Notes: generated by a model from the letters alone, not told the origin. Counted from the first letter of the stretch, positions 45,803 to 57,460 are shown. The stretch: DNA of 64,000 nucleotides from Kingdonia uniflora (GCA_014058105.1 JACGCM010002435.1:2480001-2544000); one strand, 5' to 3'. Translations and numbers: made by a program.

Positions 45803-46613
45803 AACCATCGCAAAGGCTCGCCTTATAAACTGGTAGGAAAGAGCCGCCATAGAATGTGGTTGGATGTAGAATATAAGCCTAGAGCATCCTAGAATTCTTG
45901 AACATGTTCTACTAGATCAGTCCCCTTGTATTTTATAATTTTTGGAGTGTGAAAACCAGTGGGAACTTCACCATCCAGTAGCTCCTGTGTGATTGAGCTC
46001 TTCTATAATCTGTTATGGATTCCTTTAGTGGTCTGAATTTGTGCATCGAATAATTCTTTGATGTGCTTGTCAGCATATTGTTGAGTTACGTACTGACGAG
46101 TTATGGTAGTTGGTCACGGGATGCGCCCTTCACGGGAAATGTGATCGCTACTTCCTTCACTAACTCGCTCGAGAGCTAGAATTTAAACATTTCCTTGGAG
46201 TAGCTCTTGTTTTCTAACTCCAGCGTGACTGTCATCAACTTCTTGGTGGACTTCCTATATCAGAACAGGCTCGCTCCCATGTTGCTTATGCTTAGATCGA
46301 ACTTCACCTCCCAGATTGTTCGCATGAGGTCATATTCTATCGAGAGCGAAACCTTGTAAAATATCTGGCATCACGCCTTTGTTTTTTTTAGGTTACGACC
46401 TGTTGACTTTGCAGAACCTTCAACACGTCTTGAACGCCTGCTACTTATTATTCCAGTGTAGCTCGCCTTTCAGTTTTACAATTGAGATTGGCTCGTAACT
46501 CTGCTAGTTTGACGTTTCCTTCTCCTGAAGAAATTGGCGTACTCTGGTCTGGAAGTGGCATTTCGTAAAGAAATAATCAGCTATTTTTTGAGACAATGAG
46601 TTTGAGAACTTCG
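45803..46613 (-). pseudogene. Element B gag, 5' part
   Basis: Continuing the minus-strand gag upstream of the CACTA, the text reads VPTGFHTPKIIKYKGTDLVE, FPTSL.GEPLRWFH and joins TLLEGSITTFKQ at 32022. It aligns with element C gag (IPKGFYTHKIHKYKGTDPKK). Sequence near 46440-46600 is gag leader. Stops are present. Confidence 0.82.
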
Positions 46614-46633
46614 TTCCCACAGACGGTACAAAA
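46614..46633 (-). other. Primer-binding region of element B
   Basis: Read on the minus strand, TTTTGTACCGTCTGTGGGAA follows the LTR end directly. It is the same sequence type as TTTGGCACCATCTGTGGGAA beside the element C LTR and the (T)TTGGCGCCGTCTGTGGGAA known from plant Tat elements. Confidence 0.8.
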
Positions 46634-47210
46634 TGTAATAGCCTAATTTCATGATCCGAACTTAGCCTTTACACCAAGGATATTCAGAGCTTCTAGATGA
46701 ATAATGGAAGAGTAATAACAATAAGCTTAGCGTGGAAAACCTTTAAATAGGTTAAAAACCACAACCTCTCTTAAAGATTTATAAAGAGAGTAGTTAATTG
46801 ATAGCTGCTAGATATTATAAGAGAAGCTCTGAATATTTTTATATAGAGTTTGAGTGAGCATTCCTCCGTCTTTCGTGCCCTCATCCCGGATTCTCTGGTC
46901 CTATTTATAGGTCTTATAATATGACCGTTTGACGACCATTATTATCCTAAATGATGGACGTTAAAATAAGTATTTGATAATCTTTAATTTAATTGTGCAA
47001 CGTTCTGATCTTTGCAGTTTTGTAACAGCTTAATTGATGACGATGCATTTGCATAACTTGAACTGTTGATGTAAAGGTCAAAAGTGATGACTAGAACTTT
47101 GTAACTGTAATATGTCTTTAATAGTACCACGTGTTATGTTGATAAGGTCGAGTGGCCGTATGATGGTCGAAGATGAAGCTTGAGTTCGAGATGCGGAATA
47201 AGCCACTACA
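46634..47210 (-). repeat. 5' LTR of element B
   Basis: 577 bp with TG...CA ends, same length as 18050-18626. A minus-strand TATAAATA box lies at 46902-46909. It is followed on the right by CGTAC, the near-match target duplication. Confidence 0.9.
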
Positions 47211-47300
47211 CGTACCTCTCCCAGGTCCATCGAATTCCACTGGTTGGACAGCTTCTACATCGTGTTACTTGAATAGCTGGGGAGATTCTTACTGTAATTG

Positions 47301-47918
47301 TTATGCTTTCAAGAGCTTTGCTACTTGATCATTTATATTGGTGTTCTTGCACATTCTTACTACTGTCTTACTTCCTTTGATTTTGTACATACCATAATAT
47401 ATTGGGAAGTGTAAAGCCAGATGGCAATTCGAAGGTATTGCTTTAAGTGAATGGAGCCAATTCCTGCCGGGAATCTCAATATACTTAGATTCTGCATTGC
47501 AGAATATGAAGTTTACAAAGATTGTCTCTTGCCCTGCTTGAACTGGTAGAGTGATTTCTCCCATCGCTGGCTCCTTGTAGCCATTGAAGCATATGATTTT
47601 TATTGTCAAAGCTTTGATTGAATCCCTGAGACGAAGCACGTCGACGGCTCTTTTGAAAAGTATATCTGCATCGCTACCTGTGTCGACAAGGAGTATATGG
47701 AGGTAGTTATGTCCCACTTTCAGCATTATTACCAAAGGATCATCATGTGGGTACTTGACATGACTGGTTCCGCAATCTTCGAAAGAAAAGTGATAAGAGT
47801 GTTTTGCTATGTTGTAACTAGGTAGGAGTTTTGCAAATTTTTCTAAAGAAGTCATTTTATAACATGACATAATTCGATCGTCCTTCTTACAATTTTTCCT
47901 TTTCTTGATTTCAATCAT
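47301..47918 (-). pseudogene. Element A aspartic protease
   Basis: A 205-codon minus-strand frame, the best preserved coding piece of element A. It contains FSFEDCGTSHVKYPHDDPLV, the catalytic LLVDTGSDADILF, GEITLPVQAGQETIFVNFIF and PGRNWLHSLKAIPSNCHLAL, the last being the conserved end of Tat proteases (the family has R.WLH...A..S). The active-site Asp-Thr-Gly is intact. Its RT continuation lies at 17-18 kb beyond element B. Confidence 0.88.
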
Positions 47919-48014
47919 GTAAATATATTGAACTTGGCATTGTCCCTGTTCTTCTTCTTTCTTCTTTGCTTTATCTTCGAGGAAATTTTGGACATCGATA
48001 ACATACTCGTGGAA

Positions 48015-48950
48015 TCACCCGACCATCATGATCCTGTAAAAAATGTGTATTAGGAAATAACAGTTGTTTATCTCGTGACTGTGCACATTATAGTATTGAC
48101 CCAAGGGTTTGTTTGGCATATCAGGGATTTCTTGAGCTTTTCTGAAGAGTTCATCCTCTCTCATTATGTTCAAGATGTTTGATACGGTAGTTGTCATGGG
48201 TAGTAAGACTGGGATTTGCCTATCCTTTTTCCCATCTCAATTTTTAGTATGATCATTCGATCTTCTTCATCTTTTGTCCTTCCCATTGCCGGTTGCAAGC
48301 TTCGAGACGGTTGAAGGAACAGTATCCAAAAATTAAATAACGGACGAACTTTTCATTTTATCCTTCATCGATCTTTCGAGTTCGATGTAGTTACTAGCCA
48401 CGTTGATCATTTTGGTGACTGTTTGGGTTTATGCAGGGTCAACTCCTTTCAAACTTTAGAGTCAATATGTAGAGCAGAGGAGAATAGAGGGGCCACGATT
48501 ATTGGGTCGGAGTTCCCGATCTTCCTTGTCTCTTGCGAAAATTGCTTGTAAAAATTCATCAAGTTTTCTTTTTCTCCTTGCTCGAAAAAGAAAAGTGAAT
48601 CTACTGTAACCTCTCGCTCCTTGGCATGCGCGTAACTTGACTAGAATAGGAGTTAAAATTGAGCGAAGCTTGTTATTGATCCTTCGAGAATAGTGCGGAA
48701 CCACCTGAGAGGTTCTTCTTTAAGACGTAAGTTTTAAGTATAGTCCAACTGTTGCCTTAAAATGTGTAACATGGGTTAATGGGTCAGTAAGGCATGCGTA
48801 TTGAGAGAATTTTGGCATGTGAAAGTTCTCAGGGATTGCATTAAGTTTGCAATATGCAATATAGCATGTGCTCAAACAGACGATGGAAGTTAAGTACACA
48901 TCAACATCGGTCTGACGATCATCTATAAATACTTGATTAATTATCATCAT
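48015..48950 (-). pseudogene. Element A gag remnant
   Basis: Minus-strand pieces include PENFHMPKFSQYACLTDPLT (about 48740-48830), which parallels IPKGFYTHKIHKYKGTDPKK of element C gag. Further downstream text in 48015-48700 has several stops. Beyond 48950 the homology ends. Confidence 0.65.
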
Positions 48951-49250
48951 GCATGAGGTGCTGGATGTTCCACATGAATTCCCATGGATATATAATAATC
49001 ATCAAATGAGCGAGAACTAAATTCTCACGCACCATCCAATCATATGGATTTAATTGGAAAATATGGAAAATGAGCGCATGGACATATTATTTTTGCAAGT
49101 AATAGTCTCGGCAAGACATTACTATCTTGCAAGGAAGTAGCAATTCATTGATGAATTTAAGATGTAAATAAAAAAAAACTAATTTATGATCATTTCCATA
49201 TACAATTTAATAATTATATTAATAAAAATTATCATAAAAAGTACATTTAT
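48951..49250. other. AT-rich junction sequence
   Basis: No gene seen. It separates element A gag from an unrelated gag fragment, so a junction lies here, but I see no clear terminus or target duplication. Confidence 0.4.
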
Positions 49251-50145
49251 TCAAAATACTAAATTGTTCATATACAAAGTATTACATGGTCTTATGAAAT
49301 GCAAATACAATAGATAAATTAGTGAAGCAATGATGCAACTATCCGCAGTTTGATGGTCTAGGTGTATCCAATTGGGCCACCAACAGTGGCGACCGAAGTG
49401 ACCAACGTGTCCACATTTGTTGCATATAACCTGTCCATCCTTAATCATTTTTTGCATTTTACATTCCTTCCTTGAGAAGGTGCATGGTTGTTGAAATGTC
49501 GTTTACATCATATGTTTTGTACGGATACCAGTCATAAGGGATTTCTTAGATGTTTCCCCTTGTCCTAGTGTCAGGCTGGGGGACTGAACCATTTGTTTGT
49601 TTGAAACTAACATGTTGTCCATCCTTCGCTGGGTAGGGTTTGGCTTTGGTATTGCAGAATAGGATCCTACAGACAAAATATTTGAAAATATGTCTACATA
49701 TCAAGCAAATTTATGTGCAATATCACTATGTTGCATAGGTGCAACAGACATTTACAGGGGTGTTCATTTGTTCAAAGATGTTGGGAACATAATTCCCAGC
49801 CCTCTTGGAATTGTTGAAAGGACTCATTTTGATAGGGGAGAACTTATGATTGATACATCGACCATAACGATTTCCCTTAAGAAACATCCACTTAAATCGC
49901 GGGGAAAGTGATTTCATGAGCTGCGTGGAAGTGTCAGTAAAATTGTACTCGTTTTGAAGTCCATCAGATAAATGATGCCTGAGAAGGGTCATAGCTTTGG
50001 CTTGATCGATCTCAAAACCGTTACGGGTTATAGGGTTATAACCTAAGCTTACAGCGGTATGGATGGTGTGACCAAGAGATTTTTGCATAAGCAAGTTCTC
50101 CATTTTGTTGGCCCAAGTCAGGCAGTTTTCTCCTGACAAAATCAA
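49251..50145 (-). pseudogene. Copia-type gag fragment with zinc knuckle
   Basis: Reading leftwards on the minus strand: ILSGENCLTWANKMENLLMQ and DQAKAMTLLRHHLSDGLQNE (50145 to about 49950), then FKWMFLKGNRYGR. At 49400-49457, CNKCGHVGHFGRHC is a perfect CCHC zinc knuckle (C-x2-C-x4-H-x4-C). The N-terminal text is that of plant copia-type gag polyproteins. Middle sections are frameshifted. No RT or integrase is nearby, so it is a stranded fragment. Confidence 0.7.
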
Positions 50146-51450
50146 AATATACTAAAATATGGAAAACAATACTACTATGTACATCTGAGAGGTAGATCTG
50201 GTAAAATTGAGGGATGTCACTAAATTGACACCAGATTTTCTGGAAAATCTCATAATTAGAAGTGATCTCATTTTCCTCATATAACTCAGTCTGAATCTTG
50301 TTAAAAAAGATCTAAGTACCCTAGAATTTGCATATGGTACATCGACATACTGGGTGAGAGATAATTAGTATCTCACCTGGTGTTGTCATAACCATACGAT
50401 TGTGTAGAGAACTATCATAATCCTTCCTCATATTGCAGTAAGGATGCCTGGTAAAGGGTTCTACAATTTAGGTTCCTTAGAAAATTTCTTTGCTAAGTTG
50501 CTAACTGTGTGAACAACTTCAGTGTAAGCTGGTTCCTTGATATAGTAACAATCGTAGAAAACTACTTTGAGAAGGTGCTCCCTCTTCGTATATTAGTCCG
50601 GATAAATCTGGTTATCCGGCATGTAATTAAATGTTTATAAAGAAGAAGGTGCAGAAAGGACACCAATGTCCTTTGATGCCTGTTCATCTATAGTGGTAAT
50701 TGCCTTCAAAAAAGAGGTTAGTTCAACGAACTCAACTCCAAGACGAGAGGCACAGTTCTTTTGAGGCATCTGTTTCTAATAACAACTGTTAGTAAGTATA
50801 TTATCCAGTTTAATTGATGACAGCCCAAACTTGAGATAATCATACAGGTTAATGTATCTGCATACATTCCCATTATATCACTATTATATGTAAATTCTAT
50901 CATGAATTGGTCAATTTTATAGTCATATGTTTTGAAACATCCAAATATTTGAAGTTGTAAATCTTTTTAGGATGATTCAAATCCCGTGACCTAGTGGGTG
51001 ACAGTGATACGGTCATAACCGTGTTTCTATAGTTTGATAAGTATATTCCCTATTCATAAATTATGAAAATAAATACTAGTTTTTGCCATTTTTACAAAAT
51101 CGATATTTTGGCAAGCCTTTTCCAAAATCAATACTAAAATTAACAAATTGATACTAAAATTAACAAATCGATAATGGTCCCACCTACTACCCCTTGGCTG
51201 CCACCCTATTCTCTAACATTAAATGAATGTTGATGGGTAGTCTAATCTGCTACAGTAATAAATCTACCAACTCACATAGACTACTCAACAAATGATAAAA
51301 CTATGTCAAAACAATTACAAATATATACGTGTCAAATGACAAAGTTCTCGCATAAAAAATGATAAATAATGTAGAAAAAAATGAGAAACTATCCCACTGG
51401 AGTTGTTGAGTAGTCTAATCTGCTATAGTAATTAGAGCAGTAATAAGAGG
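50146..51450. other. Unassigned AT-rich sequence
   Basis: No gene recognised. The direct repeat TAGTCTAATCTGCTACAGTAAT recurs with one change at about 51238 and 51412. Part may be leader or LTR of the copia-type fragment and part the outer end of the MULE. Confidence 0.35.
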
Positions 51451-52134
51451 GAAGATTCCCCCTAGATACACTACCAACCTTAAAAATCAAAGCTTCTTCT
51501 CCTTATTCTTCTTCTTCTTCAACAACAAAGCTTCTACAAAAATCAAAGCAGATTCTCTTTGATGCACTATTTGTCTCTTTCATGTGCCAAGTCTTCTAAC
51601 TATCGTTCTGCATTCGCTAAAGTCCTCACACAGAGGTCATTGAGGAGGAAAAGATTGCTGTTATCCGAGGTTATTCTAGTTCCCAAAGACCGTTGTTATC
51701 CTTCTCTTCGACCGTTGAAGTAACCGTTGCAGTAAATATCATCTCTAACTCTATATCCACCATCTCTTACTGTGTATCAGCATCATGATTTGAAGCCTTT
51801 TTTCTTAAGAAAAATGATATGGAAGACGATACAATTTATACATAATAATTTTTCTTTGGCATTTTAATCATTTGTCTTCATCTACTTTATCATTTTTCAT
51901 TTTTCATTTTAATCATTTGTCTTCATCTACTTTATCATTTTTCATTTTTCTTGTGCCATTTTTAGCATTTATTATCTGCTACTATATCACCAGAATTGTT
52001 CGTTGATATCATTTATTTTGGGGTTCCTATAATTTGTTTTAGGGATTGCTGAAGTTGAGTTTTATATTATTTTTCTTATTGTTCTTTTGCTACTTTATCA
52101 TCGGAATTGTTTATTTATATCATTTGTTTCAGGG
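51451..52134 (+). other. 5' region of the MULE, with tandem repeats
   Basis: CTTCTT-rich leader near 51490-51540, and a perfect tandem duplication of roughly 50 bp with the phrase CATTTGTCTTCATCTACTTT (51868 and 51919). No exon is certain before 52135. I did not find the terminal inverted repeat. Confidence 0.4.
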
Positions 52135-52945
52135 ATGAATGGAGTTCAGCTTTATACCATTGTTCATTTTGGTGGGGATATCGTACGTCCAAAGATCGGA
52201 TCAATCGCTAGTTATATTGGAGGAGTCATACGAAGATTTTGTTACACTCCATAAATAAACAAGCGAAATCCGTCGTGAGGACTGTAAGCTGTACAACTTC
52301 GTCCATGGCTGTGCATGCGCAATTTCAGCAGTCCAGGACTTTACCGTAATGGTCAATGTGCATAAAACCAATCCCGACTCACCCTTTCACATATGGATTG
52401 TTAATGAGCTTAGGGTACATTCCCAGAACTCCTAGAACTTTATTTTTTATTTCTGTTCCTCGGGTAAAGGGTTGTTTACCACCAAAGATATTGGTTCAGG
52501 TAGAGGCTTGTTCACTACCAAAGTGGGGGGACCTTTGTGGCATAACTCATTTCCTGATCCTAAACCTGAATACAGGGGTTACCCTGAAATAAATAGCAGA
52601 GGGCTTGATCCACGCAGGTTTGGACCTTTAGTGGATGATGATGATGTTCCTCAATCAAATGATTCTTTCAAAACTATCCATACTGATGTTCCTTTCTCAA
52701 ATAAACCTAGTATTCCTCAATCAAATGTTCATCTCTCAAATGAACCTGTGTTAACTAATGTTCCTCAATCAAATAAACTTTTTCAAACTATCCCTATTGA
52801 TGTTCATCTCTCAAATGAACCTTGTATTTCTCAATCAAATATTTATCTCTCAAATGAACCTGTGTTAACTAATGTTTCTCCTTCAAATGAACCTATGTTA
52901 ACTAATGTTCTTCTTTCAATCAAACATGAACCTATCATTAGATAA
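52135..52945 (+). pseudogene. MULE transposase, N-terminal part
   Basis: After TTTCAG the frame reads MNGVQLYTIVHFGGDIVRP, typical of the start of MURA-type transposases. It is then broken by a stop and frameshift, and resumes at about 52260-52410 (REDCKLYNFVHGCACAISAV). At 52630-52945 there is a repeated linker of 10-15-residue units with SNEPVLTNV and PQSN (five to seven copies), a low-complexity insert between the N-terminus and the DNA-binding domain. Confidence 0.65.
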
Positions 52946-53066
52946 ACTAAAACTTCAGGTAAGTTTACAAAATTTATCATTTGTGTACAACGTTTTAAAA
53001 TTTCTTATCCACTTTCTATCATGCTAAGTAGAATATTTCTCATTTGTTCAGCTAAATTCTGGTTTT

Positions 53067-53569
53067 AGCTACAGCCCGAAAATGTGAAAGATCTCTTGGA
53101 TTTTCGGTTTAAATTTGTTGCGTACACGGAGGATCCCTATGACTTCAGTAAAGAGTTTAAGATTGGTAATCTATATTATGATAGGATTGAACTCAAGAAT
53201 CACATAAGAGCTTATGCAGTTGTAAACAAGATCAATCTCGAACACGTTCTGAGCAATGAATATAAAATCATAGTACGTTGCAAAAGATATAAATGTTCTT
53301 GGTGGATTTATGCCACAAGGTTGCTCGGTTCTGCCCTATTTAGAGTGAGTACTTATTGCTCCATGCATACATGCATCCGAGTAGAAACTGAAGGTGGGAA
53401 TGCATCTAAGGCAGCGTTTGGTAGATGGGTTGCTTCTATAATCAAGTAAAAACTACGAAAAGACCCAAACTACAAACCTTCCAGATTTATTGATGATATG
53501 CAAATTCATCACAATATTGATGTAACATGCAATCTTGTCTGGCGTGCAAAAGAAAAAGCCCACGCTAAG
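53067..53569 (+). pseudogene. MULE transposase, MuDR DNA-binding region
   Basis: The exon reads PENVKDLLDFRFKFVAYTED, YYDRIELKNHIRAYAVVNKI and IVRCKRYKCSWWIYAT, with the paired Cys and WxIxA of the MuDR family. Then STYCSMHTC supplies the His and Cys of the same zinc-binding fold. A TAA at 53447 interrupts it, but the frame continues (RKDPNYKPSRFIDDM, WRAKEKAHAK) to a GT donor at 53570. The intron to 53732 is AT-rich with several TCATTTGT motifs. Confidence 0.85.
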
Positions 53570-53732
53570 GTATCATCACTTTATATGTCATTTGTTACCC
53601 CATACCACTCATTTGTACAATAATGTTTATCATTTTACTGCATGTCATTTTTTGACTCATTATGCCATTTGTACTGTGATGTTTATCATTTGTCTTATAC
53701 ACAATGTCATTTGATCTACGTAATTATTTCAG

Positions 53733-54663
53733 ATGCGAGGCAGCTTTGAGCACATATACCAACTTCTTACGAGCTACTTTGCTGAAGTGAGGTTGGTTGA
53801 CCCAGATTTTGTATTTGACATACAAACTACGAGTTGTAAGGATAAGAGATTCATAAGGTATTTTTGGTGTTTTGGTCCCCCCAAAAAAACTTATAAACTA
53901 TTGAGACCAGTTGTTGTGATTGACGAAACTTTTTTAAAAGGGAGATATCGTAGGACTCTACTAATAGCAATCACCATTGAGCCAAGTAATCATATTTTTC
54001 CACTTGCATTCTCGATAACAGACTCGGAGACCACCGGAAGTTGGACATACTTCCTGGAGATGTTTGGGGCTAATTTTCACAGTTATGACACAAGATTTGT
54101 CTTCATCTCTGACAGGAACCTCGAAATTATTAATGTTGTACCCAAGGTATTTCCATTTGCAATCCATACGTTTTGCGCCTTCCACATATCAAAAAACATT
54201 AAAACTACCCTTAAAAGCACGAGGATTGTATTAAGGATGGCTGCAGAGGCCCTTACCAACATTAATTTCCAATACATACTTGGTATTCCCAAGAAAATAT
54301 GGTCTAATCTATACAATCCAATGAGTAGGTACGTTGTCACTCTGAATTTCTCAACTTATCATTTGTTATATGAAAAATAGTCATTATAACTCTATTTACA
54401 TTCTTATTTACAGTTATATGATCCCATTTGTCATTTGTTTATGCTTATTTGGCATTTAAATTTTATGGTTTGTCATTTGTTCAGATACGGAGTCGCTTAC
54501 ACAAATCATGTCGAGAGTTGGAATAATGTTATTTTGAAAGTAAGAAATCTCCTTATCCATGTGTTTATTGAGGAATTACATAGAATCTGTTTGGAAATGT
54601 CCTACACATATAGGGAAGAGGCTGAGAAGAGTCAAGCTCGCTTAACACCATGGGCTACAGATC
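53733..54663 (+). pseudogene. MULE transposase, catalytic region, truncated
   Basis: Exon 53733-54328 carries the MULE domain: LRPVVVIDETFLKGRYRRTL (first Asp of the DDE triad), HIFPLAFSITDSETTGSWTY and FVFISDRNLEI (second Asp). An intron (54329-54484, GTACG...TTGTTCAG) joins it to YGVAYTNHVESWNN, which holds the Glu, and RNLLIHVFIEEL. The frame is intact through both exons. It is lost at about 54663, where the chromovirus integrase begins, so the SWIM zinc finger and C-terminus are missing. This enzyme cuts at MULE terminal repeats. Confidence 0.88.
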
Positions 54664-56010
54664 ACTGTGAGCTCAGATGGTAGTATCAGGTACAGAGGAA
54701 GGTTGTGTATGCCTAACTCTGAGGTATTGAAGCGTGAGATTTTGAGTGAGGCTCACGGCTCTAGATATACCATTCATCCAGGTAGTACTAAGATGTACCA
54801 GGACCTGAAGAGGTACTATTGGTGGAACAACATGAAGCGTGAAGTGGCTGAGTTTGTCTCTAAGTGCTTGATATGTCAGCAGGTGAAGGCTGAGCATCAG
54901 AAGCCAGCTGGGCAGCTCAAACCTTTACCAATTCTAGAGTGGAAATGGAAACATGTGACTATGGATTTCATCTCTGGATTACCGCGAACGAAGAAGAGCC
55001 ATGATTCGATTTGGGTAGTTGTCGACCGCCTGACTAAGTCATCTCATTTTCTTCCGGTTCGTAAGACTTCGACTCTAGAGGAGTTGAGTAAGTTGTACGT
55101 AAGAGAGATAGTGCGGCTGCATGGAGTGCCAGTATCGATAGTGTCAGACCGAGGTGCTAGGTTTACTGGCAGATTCTAGAAGAGTTTTCAGCAGGCTATG
55201 GACACCAGATTGGATTTTAGCACCGCCTTTCATCCCCAGACTAATGGTCAGACTGAGAAAGTTAACCAGATCCTTGAGGATATGCTTCGGGCTTGTGTTT
55301 TAGACTTCAAGGGTAGCTGGGATGAACATTTACCTTGGGCAGAGTTCGCATACAATAACAGTTTCCAATCGAGCATTGGGATGGCTCCTTATGAAGCCTT
55401 GTATGGCAGACCTTGTAGATCCCCCCTGAGTTGGGCTGAGGTCGGTGAGCATAGTTTGATGGGGCCGGAGTTGGTCCGTGAGACTACGAAGGCCATTTCG
55501 GTTATTAAAGATCGGTTGCGCACAGGTCAAAGCCGACAAAAGAGTTATGCTGATACTCGCAGGAGACCATTGGAGTTTGCAATTGGTGATCACGTTCTGC
55601 TGAAGGTTTCCCCGATGAAGGGCGTGATGCGGTTCAGTAAGAAGGGGAAGTTGGCTCCTAGATTCATTGGACCGTTCGAGATTCTTGCCAGGATTGGAGA
55701 ACTGGCATATCGATTGGCTTTGCCACCACAACAGGATCGCATTCATGATGTATTTCATGTTTCTATGCTCAGGAAGTATGCGCGAGATCCTACTCATGTG
55801 ATTGACTGGGAACCTTTAGAGGTTCAGATAGATGCCTCATATGTAGAGCATCCAGTGTGCATTCTGGACCATGAGGAGAAGGTTCTTCGCAGCAAGATCA
55901 TTCTTTTCGTGAAGGTTCAGTGGAACCACCATGGACCTAGCGAGGCATCCTGGGAGTTAGAGAAGGATGTGCGGAATCATTATCCTCACTTATTCTCTAC
56001 TTCAGGTACG
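54664..56010 (+). pseudogene. Chromovirus (Del/Tekay-like) integrase with chromodomain, 5'-truncated
   Basis: It starts abruptly within the RT-integrase spacer (DGSIRYRGRLCMPN), then has the zinc-binding H-H-C-C (EAHGSRYTIHPG, KCLICQQVK), the core (TMDFISGLPRTKKSHDSIWV, VSDRGARFTG, HPQTNGQTEKVNQ) and a C-terminal chromodomain-like end (EEKVLRSKIILFVKVQWNHH, ASWELEKDVRNHYPHLF). One TAG at 55177-55179 replaces a codon in GRF-KSFQQA; otherwise the 440-codon frame is open and well kept. The chromodomain class directs integration to heterochromatin. RT, RNase H and 5' LTR are missing. Confidence 0.92.
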
Positions 56011-57031
56011 TTGAAATTTTGGGTCGAAATTCTTTTTAGGAGGGTAGATTTTAATGACCCAGATTTATTTATTTTAATTTTATTTTATATAGTATCATTA
56101 ATATACTCATTCGCATCGTCACTCTGCATATCCCTGTCTATATATTGCCACTCTCATGTTCTTATACTTTAAGCATTCCACATAATTATTCCAAATCCAT
56201 TATGCATCCAACTGTTTCCTTTTGTATCCTTGTATATGGATTTGGACAGTTTTGACATTAGATTTCATTTCAGTAACTTCTATAGGTTAGGGCGGATTAG
56301 GATGTGTTGGCACCTTGGGAAACCCTGTGTGGGTTGGTGATAAAGTTTTGATGTAGTGTGGTGATGTGTATGTGATTCAGTGGATTTTTGGTTAGCTTGC
56401 GAATTTCTAGGAATTTCCATTGGATAGCTTCCTTTTACCAATTGTTCAGAATTTGGAACATTTCTTATGTTATGTTAAAATTCTAACTAACTATCAATTT
56501 ATGTTCAAACATGAATGCCTTAATGGGACATGTTTAGACGACCAAGTTGGGTTTTTAAGTGATTCTTAGACATTGGTGATACCTCGAGATACGTATTTTA
56601 CTTCCCTTATAAATAACCAAACCCCTCATTATCAAATCATCATTCTTCCCCCTCAAACAAAAACTGACTCAAACCCTCCTTCTAAATTCCTTCTCTCTTG
56701 GACGATTGAGGCCGTAATTACTGCACCTAGCTATCAATTATCATTCGTGATTGTTAGCAAACTTTGCGGAGCCACGGCGTGGAAAGAGTTGTTCTCCCGC
56801 TCGCTAATTCGTCGTCGTATTTTGCCGAACTCGGCCACTCCATCGCTGTAAGATAACCCTCGAATTCCACTCTTTTGCTGTTGTAAAATTTCGGTACTTG
56901 GGTGAAATCAATAAGTTAGGGTTTGTGATTAAAGAATGATTTGGGGGTTTTGATTAAGGAGGGAAATTGTATGCAGGTTGGTGAGTTTTGTGGTAGGACG
57001 GGTCGAGTAGACGGTCTTGTCAAGGACGGGA
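56011..57031 (+). repeat. 3' LTR of the chromovirus, interrupted at its end
   Basis: Right after the integrase comes a purine tract (TTTTTAGGAGGGTAGATT) and TTTAATGACCCAG, which looks like an LTR start of TGTAATGACCC type with the TG changed. Sequence to about 57031 is non-coding LTR-like DNA. A clear 3' end CA is not found; element C begins here. No second copy exists in the window to prove the limits. Confidence 0.55.
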
Positions 57032-57440
57032 TGTTCTAAAATCTGCCCGCAAAACTTGTCAATTATTCAGTTAACCACCACTAACCATATTATTCATAAA
57101 ACGTGTACCAGCACGATGAAGAGTTGTGGGAAAAGGCTATATAAAGGAAAAGTTATAGAAGAGACAGGGACTAGAAAAATTAGACAAACTTCTTATTTAC
57201 GAGATCAAAGGCATTTTTATATTTTAGAGATTACTTGTAATAAAGATATCTGCTTCAAGCAATAAAAATACTTTTACAAAAAAATTTCATACGAGGCCGT
57301 GGTTTTTTACCTATTCAGAGGTTTTTCACGCTAAAAACACTTGTTTCCATTTCTTACTTTCCATTAGAATATTGTTACAGGTTCATTGGTGTGATAGCTA
57401 ATTCCTAATCATTTTGAGCTTACAGAATTTGGTCATTATA
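57032..57440 (+). repeat. 5' LTR of element C
   Basis: Proposed limits TGTTCTAAAATC...TTGGTCATTATA, with the terminal CA mutated to TA by comparison with element B (ATTACA before the primer site). A TATATAAA box at 57138-57145 and AATAAA at 57261-57266 give the expected promoter and polyadenylation signals. The left limit is uncertain. Confidence 0.6.
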
Positions 57441-57460
57441 TTTGGCACCATCTGTGGGAA
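57441..57460 (+). other. Primer-binding site of element C
   Basis: TTTGGCACCATCTGTGGGAA lies directly after the LTR, parallel to the same site in element B. Confidence 0.82.

Larger units (their letters stand above)
18050..47210 (-). mobile_element. Tat-lineage (Retand-like) Ty3/gypsy retrotransposon B
   Basis: Two LTRs, both 577 bp and in the same orientation, bound the element: 18050-18626 (3' LTR) and 46634-47210 (5' LTR). Flanking 5-mers are TGTAC (18045-18049) and CGTAC (47211-47215), a target duplication with one mismatch. In minus-strand order it has PBS, gag, protease, RT, two RNase H regions, integrase, a 44-bp tandem array, a long antisense ORF region, a purine tract and the 3' LTR. 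Without the CACTA insertion it is about 15.4 kb. It is inserted between the protease and RT regions of element A. All genes are broken, and by eye about one in ten LTR positions differs, so it is old. Confidence 0.88.
860..48950 (-). mobile_element. Tat-lineage Ty3/gypsy retrotransposon A (outermost, split into three pieces)
   Basis: Three separated pieces read as one minus-strand Tat element: plus-strand (antisense) ORF at 0.87-2.76 kb, pol at 15051-18049, and protease plus gag at 47211-48950. Piece 1 and piece 2 are separated by the Helitron. Pieces 2 and 3 are separated by element B. In minus-strand order this gives gag, protease, RT, RNase H, integrase, then the antisense ORF. I could not find its LTRs: the 3' LTR would lie left of the window start, and the right end near 48950 runs into unrelated sequence. 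The outer coordinates given are the limits of recognisable sequence, not true ends. Confidence 0.6.

Noticed and set aside
55330..55797. Minus-strand 155-codon frame
   Set aside because: Shadow of the well-preserved chromovirus integrase on the plus strand.
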